Assembly: GCA_021234155.1 (NCBI GenBank)
Contig: JAJEKV010000073.1
Location: 840,001 to 904,000, forward strand
Origin: Isoetes taiwanensis
Lineage: Eukaryota; Streptophyta; Lycopodiopsida; Isoetales; Isoetaceae
Direction of reading: 5' to 3'
DNA: 64,000 nt
Position numbers and translations under genes: made by a program. The notes below the pieces were generated by a model. The model saw only the letters and a program-made list of their open reading frames with translations, did no database searches and had not been told where the DNA came from. Position 1 is the first letter of the stretch, and every line of letters begins with the position of its first letter. Of the stretch, positions 1-12,165 are shown one piece after another.

Positions 1-1314
1 TTTGCTTTTCTGATACTACCTTATGTCCTGCAGATTGACACAATTAAGTCAATAAGAAATGTAAACACTTGATTCAGAATCAAGGGGAGATGTAGAGTAG
101 ATAGAAGCAAAAATCCTCAAGAAAAAACAATCAGATGCAAATCAAACAATAAATGTTAATTATATGCAAGTAGGTTTTACTACGTGCAACTTTCGCTGAT
201 AATGTAACGACAAAATAGAAGTACATTAGTGTACATAGCTATCATAATGTAAAGGAAAACCAAATACTAAATTCAAAATGCATTTCGTAATTGTAAAATA
301 TTTTATCACACACCCCATCAAACACATCATTCAAAGATTGAACGCAGCCAAGTCAACACCAAATTCATATGCATTTCCGACTCACGTAAACGCAAAAGTA
401 CCAACGCACACACCCCATTAATACACCCCAAAGGAATCCCCGCGTAGTGCTAACTTCATGGCACAAAGCGTAGCAATAAGCAAATACATTTCCTCTTTAC
501 GCGAAAGACAAACCACGCTGGAAATCAAATGCTAATACGCTATGTACATGATGGAAACTAACTACATCTAAGTACACTCAAACTAATTATAATCAAAATA
601 GAAATAGATGTAACCTTCGAAGGATCTTGGCAGTGTCGCGGTGTCCTCGACCATGAACAATCATGTACACATGTATTCGCTGTTGAAACCCCGAATACAA
701 GAGACAAAATAGATAATATGTATGACCACAAAGTGGAGATATTACCATGGTCGAAGTCAAGGCAATCATTGCGTACCGGCCGCAGTATTGCTTATATGTG
801 AGAATGAAGCCAACCGGGCCTGTCATGAAAGTATGGGGAGCCGGGCCTATCGGGTCCGATCTTTCCAAATGCTTAGTCATCTCCCTTTATTCTATTCACG
901 CTTGAAATTAATCCAACCCTTGTTGATTTTTTCAATGGCGCCTTCTAATTCTTGCAAATCGCCTCTTTAAAATTAATGGGAATTAGAGCATCTTGTCAGC
1001 AATATAACTTGATTTTCCTTTCCTACTGATGCTAAAGCTTATTTGCACATCGGGCTTGGTTTTTCCCTCATGCTTTTAAACTCGCTTTATATCGCTGAAT
1101 CGCTTTCACATATTTTATCTTTTATTCTCAGACAAGTCTTTGTTTAAGAAGTTTTATCACTTCCTTTATGTTTCAACAAATTAATTTCATTATTTTCCTT
1201 TTTTCTTTAAAGTCTCAGATTTCATCAAGCATGGAGGCGTAATCTAATAATGCTCTTCTTTCCTCCACCTTTCATCATTTCCAAATCAAGGCCCTACCTT
1301 CTACCTCGAGCATA
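1..1314. other. AT-rich flank without a recognisable gene
   Basis: No open frame here looks like a protein; the longest are 82-95 codons, overlap each other on opposite strands and have no domain-like composition. The segment is the left flank of the large LTR element that starts at 1320, and its last five bases are that element's target duplication. On the minus strand the last 45 bases (1275-1319) stay open in the frame of the ORF found beyond the element's other end, but that is too short to be convincing. Confidence 0.6.
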
Positions 1315-1319
1315 CATTT
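1315..1319. repeat. 5-bp target-site duplication (left copy)
   Basis: CATTT lies directly before the TGTTAG that opens the 5' LTR. The same five bases follow the AAACA that ends the 3' LTR (12161-12165). A perfect 5-bp duplication is the normal outcome of retroviral-type integrase and fixes both ends of the element. Confidence 0.9.
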
Positions 1320-1899
1320 TGTTAGGTCCCAGGCTCTCCCCGGGTTCGTGATTATTCATGCATACGACGCACTGTGTCAAGCTCAAGGATCCACAAATAC
1401 CACGGGTCGCCCATCAAAAGCTCGCCAGAAGACTGGGCACAGACCACGCTAGCCAAAAGCCTCAAGGCCCGCCAACAAGAGGCCGGCCGACAAGTGATGG
1501 CTCACATCACCAAGGCTGGCTGGCCAGGATTCGAGGCACTTCAAAAGGCACCGCCAACATTTCTCCACTAGGCCTCCTTCCGGCTCTGGGCAGACCGATC
1601 GGGCCGAGAGCCTATTGGGCCAAAGGCCATTGTACTATATATGAGTAGAGCTAGCATAAGGAGTTTTAGATGAGTTTGAGTCTGTTCTCTTCGGCCTTTC
1701 TCGATTGGCGAGCTCATGTATGTTCATCATTGATATCAAGGAAGCTTACCATTTCTCCTCTCAATCGCTCTTTGTTCTCGCTTTCTTTCTTCTTGTTCTT
1801 CTTTTGCAAATCCCGCTGCGGACATAGTCCCTGATTCTCCGTTAGATCCAAGGGTCCACAGGGTCAGTTTCGGTGAGTTCCCAACCTGCACTTTAAACA
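1320..1899 (+). repeat. 5' LTR of the Tat/Athila-like element
   Basis: The repeat starts TGTTAG and ends AAACA and pairs with 11568-12160. Shared blocks include the words around TCAAGCTCAAGGATCCAC, CATCAAAAGCTCG, GGCCATTGTACTATATA and ATATCAAGGAAGCTTA. The two LTRs differ by many single-base insertions and deletions as well as substitutions, so the insertion is old or the sequence carries indel errors. Confidence 0.88.
1636..1644 (+). promoter_or_regulatory. TATA box of the LTR promoter
   Basis: TATATATGA follows a block that is conserved in both LTRs (GGCCATTGTACTATATA). The matching site in the 3' LTR is near 11885. Its position in the middle of the LTR fits a U3 promoter, with transcription starting about 30 bases downstream. 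Confidence 0.6.
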
Positions 1900-1901
1900 C
1901 C

Positions 1902-1918
1902 TGCCGCCGGGCCGCCGG
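1902..1918 (+). other. Degenerate primer-binding site, possibly tRNA-Asp
   Basis: Two bases after the 5' LTR, TGCCGCCGGGCCGCCGG resembles the complement of the plant tRNA-Asp 3' end (TGGCGCCGTTGCCGGGG). The match is imperfect, so the call rests mainly on position. Confidence 0.35.
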
Positions 1919-1947
1919 TTCGACATTAGTTTTTCTTCGCCGCCGCC

Positions 1948-4250
1948 ATGTCCGGCCGGAACTTCACGCCAGAAGAACTTTTCCCAGACGGGCGCTCGCT
2001 TTGAGCTTATCATCGGCGGGAAGCCGTTTCGTGATACGTATGGATCCGCTTTACGACATTGAGGGAGGCCACATTCGCCCAGGGCTCCGCCGGCGCCTAC
2101 CCACCCTCGCGGTCACGTCCGGCCCAAATTCTCCCGCCGCCGCAAACATTGCTCACAGCCAGCCTCCTCATCATCACTCAAGAGCCCTATCCTACTAACC
2201 CGCCAACCTTACTTTCATACCCTAACATGCCTTCATCCATCACTCTTCCTCGCCATACCGCCACAACAACCATCATCATCCTACTGGGATGTGGATATCC
2301 CATGTCTCTTTTGCTCCCTCCCGTGAATTTCCCTTCCTACATTTCCCACCACTCTTCCCGCTTACAACCCTTTACGCACTCAAAATCGATCGCACCTCCG
2401 CATCTTCCACCTCCACAAGAACTTCCCTGTGGTCTTTTCCGCACCATACCACCTCCAACTCCACCCTCAATATCCTCACTATACATGTTCCCGCGCTCCC
2501 CCAAAGACTTTTACTCCTACTCTTCGCACTCTTCTATCCCACCTTTATCAACACCTAAAGGCAAACCTTTTTAGACCAAAGTGCTCAGCCCACATGGAAG
2601 AATTTGAGGCTCGGGTTGTCCCTAACAATGGTCATGCTAACCCTCAACCGGGAATTCCACATCTTTTTCCTTAATTAATTATGTGGTTCTCATCAATGGC
2701 TCATGTCCAACAAAAGCCAACGGGAGAAGATTGGTCCGAAATGAGAACTGCTTTTTCACTATGGGACTACTTGATGATGATCAGTTTATCTCAAGTAACT
2801 TAATGACATTCAACAAGAGCCCACTTGAAATCCGCTGTGGATTTTGCAGGGACGACTTCACATTCTCGGCCAAGAACTCAAAGAGTACCCCACACGTTGA
2901 GCCGATCTTGGTCTCCGTTTTCCAAGACTTCCCTCCACCTATCCCACTTCCATGACCTAATACTCGCTACCAAGACCTTTGAACAAAGCTATCGATCTTG
3001 TCAATCACTACCAATGTTTCTCCCGTGGCGTGGCTCTTCAGAGCTCCTTTCATTCCACCTGGCTATGGTTCCCTGACCGCTGCTCAACCTCAACACACGC
3101 TAACTGGGCGCAAATGATTCGTGCCATATCCGCAAATATCAAGGCCACTTGGCTTAATGAGTGCAACTCCACCAATGGGCCTTTATTGTAAAGATGCAAC
3201 ATGTAATCATGCTACCTTAAGAGTGCACTGCGACTCATCCCACACCTTCTCGCAACAAGATGGTTTATCAAGTGCAAAACAACACCTCAGCACCACCGCA
3301 CTATCAGCAGCCACCGCAGCGCAACCCAATCAACTCTATCAGCAACAGAGCAACAACGGGGACCCAACACACGCCCTCCTTTTGATCCTTCGAAAAGCTC
3401 TCGTTATCACCGCCAAGAATGGGGTCATACCACCACGGGCGTCCTCAACTTCCACAAGTTGCCCGTGCTTCCTCGCACTAATCCGATTACATCGGGTCCG
3501 GGCTTTCACGGCTTATTAACTCGATTGCTAATGGCAAACAAGGGCTGGCGGTTCCGTTTTTCTTCTGGTTACACCAAGAATCACGCTTATCAACCAATTT
3601 CATGCCAATCAACCTCGCATGGATCAACAAGCACGTGAAGAAATTTTTCGTGCTCTTAATCCTCCACCAAACCATCAAATTGGGTTGGTTTGGTTCACGC
3701 GCACTGTGGCATCACGCCCCTAACCATTATTCCTAATGGCACGCAACCCGGGCCTTTGCAACACAATTCCTCATGCAGAAGACAAAGGTCCACTTTTGCA
3801 CCGACTTGAGAAACTCATGCCTAATGTCATGCCTAAAGTTCGCCAAAGCATTTTGAACCTCATGCAGCCGCCAAGGCCGCGACGCTGGCTAATGTCCATG
3901 CCACCACTAGAGCTCAACAAAGACAAGACGCGACCTTCCACGCCCCAACCTCCACGCCTCGACATATATCCCAATATCGCCGCAGAGGTTGACCTACTCA
4001 AAGAAGTTGCCGCTTTACCACGACTTCCCCGCACTCCGTGGATCCACCATCCTTTTTCTCATGTGCCTCGAACTCCAAGAGGAGCTAGCCAAAATCAAAA
4101 TTCCTTTAAGCTTGGCCACAATTTTGAAAACTCGGCCCCGCCTCAAGGACCGCTTTACACTCCCCGGGACCGCTTTGGTTGGGGTCAGCAAATTTACTCC
4201 CACGTAGACATGCCAAGGTGGCAATCAACAAGTCAATCATGTTAAATTGA
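1948..4250 (+). pseudogene. gag region of the Tat/Athila-like element
   Basis: A strong start context (GCCGCCATG) at 1948 opens a frame beginning MSGRNFTPEELFPDG, which stops after about 18 codons. Downstream, coding-like stretches alternate between the three plus frames. Examples are 2683-2955, 2825-3076 (ending in an HLAMVP word that fits the gag core) and 3736-4245, which is rich in proline and charged residues. Gag would form the capsid-like particle and carry RNA. No intact CCHC zinc knuckle could be found. The many small frameshifts make this a pseudogene. Confidence 0.55.
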
Positions 4251-4279
4251 CGAGGTAGTAACGGTCAATCTCATCACGG

Positions 4280-7200
4280 ATAAACTCCGCAAAACAAATG
4301 GGCATCAAACAACTCTATCGAGCCCCCATATGACATCAAATTGGCCAATGGCCATATCACGAGACCTCAAGGCATCACTTCTTCACATCAACATTGGTGA
4401 TCTCCGATTCCCTTGGAATTTGGTGTTTGGAAGGTCGGAGAAGATCCGTGTGATTATGAAATGTTGGTCGGCAGATCTTTTCTCCGCAGTGCCAAGAGTA
4501 TCCATTATCACACGGACGCTTAGTCATCACCGATGGTCACCTCAATGCCACCATGGACTTGGAAAACAGTAAAATCATTTCCACGACAATGCCGAACCCT
4601 CTCTCCGGATAACCGCATCTCCCGGAGGACGCCGTAATATTTATCGTTCAGTTCCACCGCGAAGTTCCGGGCTCACATCCTACCCCCTCAATATGCCGAT
4701 CCTTGGGGAGAAATGACTCTTGATCGTGACCAGCCGGGTTGCTTTGCTTGACCCTTACCCGCTCCTTGCAATCAAATCCAACGGTTGATCACTTTTCGTG
4801 ATTAATCGAACCTCCCGCAGCCTCCCCCGTAGATGTCCACGATGCCATGAAGCAACCTCGCTTTGAGGAAACTCAAGAACTCTCTTTTTCACCACACGCA
4901 GTGCCACGATCCCGCTATGCTTCAACCCTCCGCCCATATTGTCCAGACACCCGGTTATCCCCCATATTCGGGGACACTCAAGTCGAGATTGTGGACGAGG
5001 GCAACAATCACCCGTCCGGACCGCCAATTTTTCCTAACACCCTATCTCTATCGTGATCAGGTCAAGCCACGCCTTCAAAAAAAAGTTCAAACACATTTTT
5101 GCCCTGAGCTACGAGATCTTCTGGGGATCAACAAAACCTTGGGGAACTCACCATTCCTACCAAGTTCCGATGCACGCCCAGCCTAGCAACGACAAGATCG
5201 GGCCAACCCCACTACCGCGGATCATCAAGGCGGAAATTGACAAACTCCTTGCCGCAGTTTGATCTATGAGGTCAAACATTCCTCGGCGGGTGAGCCCCAT
5301 CGCCATTGCACTCAAACACAATGGTAAGATCCGCTTATGGACTACCGAAAAACTCAATCAGCCACCTGAGCGCGATCATTTTCCACTTCCCTTCACGCAC
5401 TGTGTTCGAAGAGGTTGTCGGACATGAGATGTACTCCTTCATGGATGGTTTTTCCGCTACAATCGGGACTCAATCAAAGAACTTGATCAACTCAAGACTA
5501 CCTTCACCACCCCCGGGGCACTTTTTGCCTACAAGGTGGTTCCTTTGGATTATCAAACTTCCATCCACGCTTCAACGTATCATGCTCTCGCTTTTCATGA
5601 TTTTATGAAGGAAAATCCCTTCTTGCAAATTTTTCAAGATGACTTCTCTACCTTACATTCCATGGCTGACCATTTGGATAAATTGAACTCGCGTCTTCAG
5701 AAATGTGATGAGTCCCAAGATTAGTCTCAATCCCGAAATGCACCTTTAGCGCCACTTCGTGTGTCTCTGTTTGGGACATGTGGTCGCTGAAAGGTGTATC
5801 ACCACGGATCTCGCCAAAATCACAGTGGTGCTCAAGGCTCAAGCACCAGCCAATATCAAGGAAACACTTTCTTGGGCAAGGTCAATTATTACTCCACCTT
5901 CATTCCCCGACTCGCAGCCTATTGCGATCCCATTCATAAACTCACGGTGATGAATCCACCGGGCTTGAATTCCCAGCGGATGTCGCTTTCCAACAGCTTG
6001 AAGCTCTTGCTTACTCAGCCCCGGTTTTGTTCCTCCTCAATGGGACAAGCCCTTTCATGTCCATGTCGATGTCTCGGCCTTTGCTATTGAGTCGTTTCTT
6101 TCTCAAGAATATGATGCTATTAATCGACAAAACAAAACCGCCACGCCACCTGAACTCAATCTGCTGAACGAACTACTCGGCCACAGAGCGAAGCCTTGGT
6201 TTAATTTCTTCTGCCCAACGCTCCGGCCACTATCTTTTGGGGGCCGATCAAAATCTTTTTGTTGACCACCGTGCACTTTTTATTTGATCAACAAATCCAT
6301 CGCGCCGTGATTGCTCGTTGTCCTCCTTCCGCAAGAATTTGCACCTTTGAAATTGTTCACAAGGCCGGCAAATCTCATGTTGTCCCGGACATCTTTCACG
6401 CGATCCCACGCATGATCCCTCCACCGAGTCTCGTGACGCTTTTCCCTCGGACGCCAACTTTTGGTCACTTAACACCTTCATTGGTTTTCCATGATTTTAG
6501 CCAGATCTCCTCGGCTGCGCTTTCCCCGTGAGGACGCCACGCTTCTCCAGCCCAGCAACAATCCCTGCCGACATCGGGCCTCCACAGGTCCGTGGACTAC
6601 ACCATGGTTGCAGGCCATCTTTACAAAGGGTAAGGATACCATCCTTCGACGCCAGGTTCTCCCTCATGAGGTCCCGTGATATTGTTCGGAGAAGCCCATG
6701 AAGGGCTTTGCGGTGGTCATTTTCATGGTGACACCACAAAGACGCAAAATCCTTTCTTGCTGGTATTTTGGCCCACGCTTTCAAAGACGCCACGCATCAC
6801 GCCACGACGTGATGCTTGCAGGGCGCGGTGGGGGCTCCACCACCGCGACGCTTCCCTGACGCCGGTCGCCACGCCACTTCCCTTCAGCAAATGGGGCATG
6901 GATTTTGTGGGACCCATCGATCTTCCCTCTGCGACACCCGCAGTGTCGCTGGCATTCGGGTTCTCACCGGACCACGCTACTAAATGGGTGGAAGTTTATG
7001 CGACCTTCCGGACAACATTGCGGCAAAATGCCTAAGGTTATTTTATCAACAAATCATCATGCTGATTCGGTTGCCCCCCACCTAGTTGGGTGGATCGTGG
7101 TGTCCACTTTATCAATCATACCATCAAGGAGCTGACGGATTATCTCCCCGATACAACATCACAAGAGCACACCTTACTATCCTCAAGGGAATGGTTTGGG

Positions 7201-7765
7201 CGTAAAGCACCAACAAAACTCGTCACAATTCTCAAAAAATTTTGTGACGCCAAGACCGGGACCGGCAAACCAAGCTTCCTACTATTCTTTGGACTTACAA
7301 TACTTGTTTCAAAATAGCTACGGTCACACCTTTCAAATTGGTTTATGGTCAAGAAGCTCTCATGCCTTTTGAGTACATTCTCCCACTCTCCGCTTTCAAT
7401 CAAGCACGCCCATAACTACCACGTGACTCAAAGAAAGGGTTTATCAATTGGAACGCTTGGATGAACTTAGAAGGGATGCTTATATTCGTGGTTCTTCATG
7501 GACAAACAGTTGCAAAAAAATCTTTACATGACAAACGGTTGAAGACAAAACATTCAACGAAGGAGATTTGTTCTTCTTTATGATTCTCGGACAAAAAATT
7601 TTCAGGGTAAACTTAAGTTTCGCTATTTGGCCCCTTATCAAATTGTTCAAGTGGTTCGACCTACTGCTTTTCAACCGGGTTGAGTTAGATGGCACTCCAT
7701 TACCTACATCGGTTAATGGCTTCCTCGCCAAAACATTTCATCCCTATAAAAGTTTACAATCAATA
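4280..7765 (+). pseudogene. pol region (protease, RT, RNase H, integrase), frameshifted
   Basis: The protease zone (about 4320-4600) shows words such as GDLRFPWNLVF and, in a second frame, YEMLVGRSFLRSAKSIH. The RT zone (5160-5920) shows NGKIR, DHFPLPF, MYSFMDGFS, LKTTFTTP, DDFSTLHSMADHLDKL and LGHVV, spread over three frames. RNase H (5940-6400) ends in FEIVHKAGKSHVVPDI. Integrase (6540-7765) shows HEGLCGGHFHGD, PFSKWGMDFVGPI and DHATKWVE, then a C-terminal part with ELDGTPLPTSVNGFLAKTF. The order and words are those of plant Ty3/gypsy pol without a chromodomain. At least eight frame changes are needed to read it, so it is non-functional. Confidence 0.82.
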
Positions 7766-8759
7766 AACAGATGCGCTCAAGACACAACCACAACCTAAAG
7801 TGACTAAAAAAAAAGTGGCATATTATATTATAGGTGGAATTTTTACAAAATGTGGGCAATACCAGCTATTTCCGCTTATGGGCACTCGCCCTATATACAA
7901 AACGGGCTCGTGAGAGCCCTATCTACTAAGTCCTAAGAAAAACCCTCTACTCCCAAGTTCGGAGTGGAGGTGATGCGCAGGATGTGGTAGAGGTTTCGCT
8001 TCGTGGTCCCAAATGAAGGTGTGTAACCACCTCCATCGCGATTGCTGTCTTCGGATCGGGATGTTCAGCCATCCCCGCGACACCAGCCATCCATTCTCAG
8101 CTAATGATTGTGGCAAGAAGCCAGAGGTCCGCAGACCATCTTGCGTGTAATCCACTCGACGCTTAGTGGGCATAGTGCGCCTGCTCAAAACCAGCAGCTT
8201 ATACCGAAGCGCCATTGGATGCCTTCGCTTCAATCCCGTTCGGCTTTATATAGCCAATCGAGGAACTCCTTTTGTCGACGTGGACCAATCACAAAATCGC
8301 CAACGTGTTTGCAATGCAAGGTCGTTTCTAAAATGAGAATCTTTTCTCCCCCGCGTGATATCTCGCCATGGTACCTTCCGACACATTCCTTTAATGATAT
8401 CCCTTTTCGAAGTTGCAAACATTAAATGCCATTCCTTCCTTTTCACGCACTGCTTGATTATTAATGTGTGTCCTTTGGCTAATTGCCACATCCCATCATT
8501 CTCTCACGCCTCATCTCCCACCGCTCATTGTTTCTCCTTTGTTGTTTGGGGACTTAGCCTATGTTTGTTTCTCTCAAATCACCTTGGCATCTTTCTCGGC
8601 CACCCGCACCATCAATCTGCCACAGGATTCGGGCGTTTTATCATGCCTCTTCACCCATTTTCTCTAAACTTTCGCTCCTCAGGTTTTCTTTCGGCCCTTT
8701 TCGCTCTTCTTCATTTCTCCGGCCCGCCTTTAAATCACCTTCGTTTCCGGCTCTTTGCC
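7766..8759 (+). other. Spacer between integrase and the extra 3' coding region
   Basis: This stretch lies inside the retrotransposon and has no convincing protein. From 8355 a frame stays open on the plus strand, but its product is dominated by phenylalanine, leucine, serine and histidine from a pyrimidine-rich sequence. It more likely acts as a leader for the region that follows. Confidence 0.45.
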
Positions 8760-11222
8760 ATGGCGGCCCTAAAATTTCCTTTTACACTTCAAGCTTCGCT
8801 CCCTGTGGAACCGCTCTTTCGAAATCAGATCTTTCTTGACTTCCACTTTCCGCGGAAGCCCTTTGTTGGCCCAATCGCGGAAGTCGCAGAACGCTAGAAG
8901 CTTTTACGCACTTTCACAAAATGGAACTCCGCCCAAATCCGCATACAGTTGAAGCCAGCTTCATTGCCACATAGCCAATGCACCAATGGCTACACTACAA
9001 AGGGTCGATGGCACCACCATTTCACCGACCCAGCAGACCTAATTTCAGGTATTCCATATCCCTTTGCCTTTTTGTCCGCCCAACAGGATCTTTGTCACCG
9101 AAGTCACCCAATTGTTGTTTTACCGTCTTCTCCAAGAAGTTGACCGCCTTCGGCTGCCACTTCTACCTCAAACTTCGTGGGAGGCCATCTTCAAGCCCCT
9201 CATCTGCCATTACTTTCCTCCCTCACCTCCTCCTCATTCTCATGCTTCCACTCAACAGTCCCTTCATTCACTTCCTCAAAATCCACAAGTTGGCACTTCA
9301 CGCCCTTCTTCTTCTTTCCTGGTCATGTCCAAAGATAACACCACGCATGTCATTGTCTCCTCCTCCTCTACGTAAACGAGGCCCTCCACTTCTCATCATG
9401 TCTCACAAAACGTCTCAAACACGGCAAGCAAAGCCAGGCCCCTCCGCCCTCGCACCCTCGCCAATTTGTTGTATCAAGATCGCAAGATGCTCTCAGCCTG
9501 TTCTAAAGTTACAGAATCCCAAGAAGCTCTTATGATCGGGTTCACACGCCCCCGACGGGCCTCCGGGATGCGGTTCATCAGGACCTTCAAGCTTGAATCG
9601 CGCACATGTTCAAACTTTGGAAGCCCAACTTCAAGAAAAGCACGGGGCTCTCTTTACAGTGCCCCGCATAGATCTCAAAATGCGAGATCGGACCAGCCTA
9701 CTTGAGATCAACAGCTCAGGCTTCAATCCAAAATTCAGGACTTATTGGAGCAAAACAAGTCCAAAGCCACCCTCCTTAGTGACAAGGAGAAAGATATTGC
9801 TAAGCTCGACGCCTTGTACTCGAAGCTTTGTGACAATTACAAAGACTCAAGTTCAACACCTTACAGGCGTGGCGACGCTCAAATTGCCTCTTTAACGGCT
9901 CAGCTCTCCACGCAGACTTCCGGCTCACATCCCTCCAAGATCGCCTTTACGGAGGTTCGTAAACGTAAACTTCTTGATGACGCGGAGATTGCCATACCGA
10001 CTCAATGCTCCCGGGCAATCCTCCTCCACAGTTCACCCTTCTCGGGAACGGGTCCGCGGACCACCACGCTTCTGTTAGAAAAGGACAACAGATCCGTGAC
10101 CTCGAACAAGCGATTCTGACAAGCTATTCGGGTCTGGCCGATGAGGCTCAGACCAAAACCGGGACGGCTATATCACCATCGTTAGCAACCCCGCTCGTTG
10201 ATTTCCCAGTTCCTTCCTCGCTATCCGGATTATGTGGTTGCCCGCCACCTCTTTCTTCTCGGCGGCATGGGGCTGATGGTCCCGTGGATGTTCCCCGCTG
10301 CGACCTTAGATTTTCTTGGATTTGGCCAGAACTCTCTATTGAAGACAAAGGTGTCTGCTGTGCCCTTTTAGTCTTTGATCTCATTCACTGCGAAGATCCG
10401 GATTTCATCACCTTCAGAGTTGTTCAGCCCATGGCTTACATTTTTCATGATTTCTATCTGGGTGATACACAGGAGAGATTTCGGGATGGGCCACCACAGA
10501 ACTATCAGGGTGACCCCACCCTTCAATGGTTGCTTGGGGATAACAACCCTTACCTGGCTGATCATGCTCAGACACACGCTCTTCATCAAGAGTACATGCC
10601 TGAGCTTGCACATCATTTACCTCTCTGGCAAGCGGAAGTGCTGCAACAAATAAGGAAGTATCTGGGACATCCTGAGGATCTTCCCTATGCACAAATTTAT
10701 ATGCAACACCTCATGGGTTACAATCAATTACGTGCTTTTACGGATAGCAAGGCGGTCCCCACAGTGGGATAGCCCTCTCCTCAACTCTCAACTCTCTACC
10801 CCCGCAATGCGGGATCGTTGGTGTAAAGCTCTTGATCCGGTCCTTGTTAGTGAATTAGGGAGCAAAGCTCAGCAACCCACATACGGGCATGGTTCCTCTC
10901 CCTATGCTTCCTCGGGTGTTCCTCCACGCCCCAGGTTCCTGACTTCTGATTGGCGTCTCCCCTTTTGGACAAAGGTCATGGATGGCCATGCTGGATGGAC
11001 TCCACCTCAGATCTCGACGGATCTCCGGTGGGATCCCCGTTTTGTTCGCCGCTCCCATTGGGAGGAAGGTGCCACTCTTGATAACACCACGAATTGGATC
11101 TATATTGCTAATGGCGTGGTTGGCAACGCCGATCGCTCCATGGTCTTGACACCTTCTTGCAAAGATGCCGCCACCTCACCGGATCCTTGTCCCACCTTCA
11201 AGCAGGTTTTTGTGCTGCTCTA
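8760..11222 (+). pseudogene. Extra 3' region after integrase (env-position, unknown product)
   Basis: A start with excellent context (GCCATGG, ATG at 8760) opens a frame beginning MAALKFPFTLQASL. Coding-like stretches then continue through several frameshifts. Around 9593-9900 the product is heptad-like and charged (AHVQTLEAQLQEKH, then LLSDKEKDIAKLDALYSKL), suggesting a coiled coil. From 10005 to 10772 a 255-codon frame runs without a stop and contains HCEDPDFITFRVVQPMAYIF and LLGDNNPYLADHAQTH. From about 10850 to 11222 a further frame has PRFLTSDWRLPFWTKVMDG and NTTNWIYIANGVVG. Athila and Tat elements often carry an extra or env-like frame in this position. I see no signal peptide or membrane segment and do not recognise the protein. 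Confidence 0.55.
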
Positions 11223-11560
11223 AAATGCATCTTGCTCAGCTCCTTAAATCGGCGTCCCATTTTTTTTCATCAATCCGAATGCCGGTCGGTGCCTTCGGCC
11301 TCTCCACCTTGCTCATGGAATGTCGGTTTGTTTCTTCCGGACGCCCATCGCCTTTGAAGACATGGTGCGATCTCGTTTTCTCATAGATGCAGATCCCGCC
11401 CTTGGCCTCAACACTCCTCCCTGCTCTTCAAACACGCCGGGATCTCATTAGCCAATTACCATAATGGTGCCCGCCCTCATTCCGGTGAGGATCACTTTCA
11501 GACCGATGGCTTCCCGCCCTCGTAAACACTTCCTCCTTTTCTTCACTCGAGTGTCGTTTT

Positions 11561-11567
11561 GGGGGAG
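11561..11567 (+). other. Polypurine tract
   Basis: GGGGGAG lies directly before the TGTTAG of the 3' LTR, preceded by a short T run. It is the expected primer site for plus-strand DNA synthesis. Confidence 0.75.
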
Positions 11568-12160
11568 TGTTAGTCCTGCATGCCTCCCGGTTGGGACTAT
11601 TCATGCATCTGACGGACCAGGTCAAGCTCAAGGATCCACGGTCGACCACGGGTCAGCCATCAAAAGCTCGGCGAAGACCAAGCAGCGGACCCGCGCAGTC
11701 AAAGCCTGCGTCCGGGTCAACAACAAGAGGCTTTCGGACAAGTGATGGCCCGCCACACCGCGTCGGCGTCAGCGTGATTCGAGGCACTTCAAAAAGGCAA
11801 TCCGCCAACATTTCTCAAATCAGGCCTCCTTCGAGGTCGCACAGAGATCGGTCAGTGTCTATATTGGGCCAAAGGCCATTGTACTATATATATGAGTAGA
11901 GCTAGCATATGAGTTTTTAGATGAGTTTGGAGTCTTGTCTCTCTTCAGTCTTCTCTCGATTGCGAGAGCTCATGTATGTTCATCATTGATATCAAGGAAG
12001 CTTATCATTTTCCTCTCACTGTTCTCTTTTGTTCTGTTTTCTTCTTCTTGTTCTCTTCTTGCAAATCCCGCGTGACATAGTCCCCCGGATTCTCCTGTTA
12101 GATCCAAGGGTCCTCACAGAGGGCTGTCTTGCAGGAGTTCCCGAACCCAGACCCCAAACA
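11568..12160 (+). repeat. 3' LTR of the Tat/Athila-like element
   Basis: It starts TGTTAG and ends CCCCAAACA, and matches 1320-1899 along its length with many small indels. It is followed directly by CATTT, the second copy of the target duplication. Confidence 0.88.
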
Positions 12161-12165
12161 CATTT
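12161..12165. repeat. 5-bp target-site duplication (right copy)
   Basis: CATTT is identical to 1315-1319 and defines the right boundary of the LTR element. Confidence 0.9.

Larger units (their letters stand above)
1320..12160 (+). mobile_element. Tat/Athila-like Ty3/gypsy LTR retrotransposon (whole, decayed)
   Basis: This is a 10.8-kb element with LTRs at 1320-1899 and 11568-12160 and a CATTT target duplication. The order inside is gag, protease, reverse transcriptase, RNase H, integrase, a roughly 3.8-kb extra region and a polypurine tract. The integrase has the HEGxCGGHF and ATKWVE words typical of plant Tat/Athila lineages, and there is no chromodomain. The coding region is broken by many frameshifts, so no polyprotein could be made. 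The internal DNA is clearly more GC-rich than the AT-rich flanks. Assignment to Tat versus Athila is an inference from the integrase words, the tRNA-Asp-like priming site and the extra 3' region. Confidence 0.88.
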
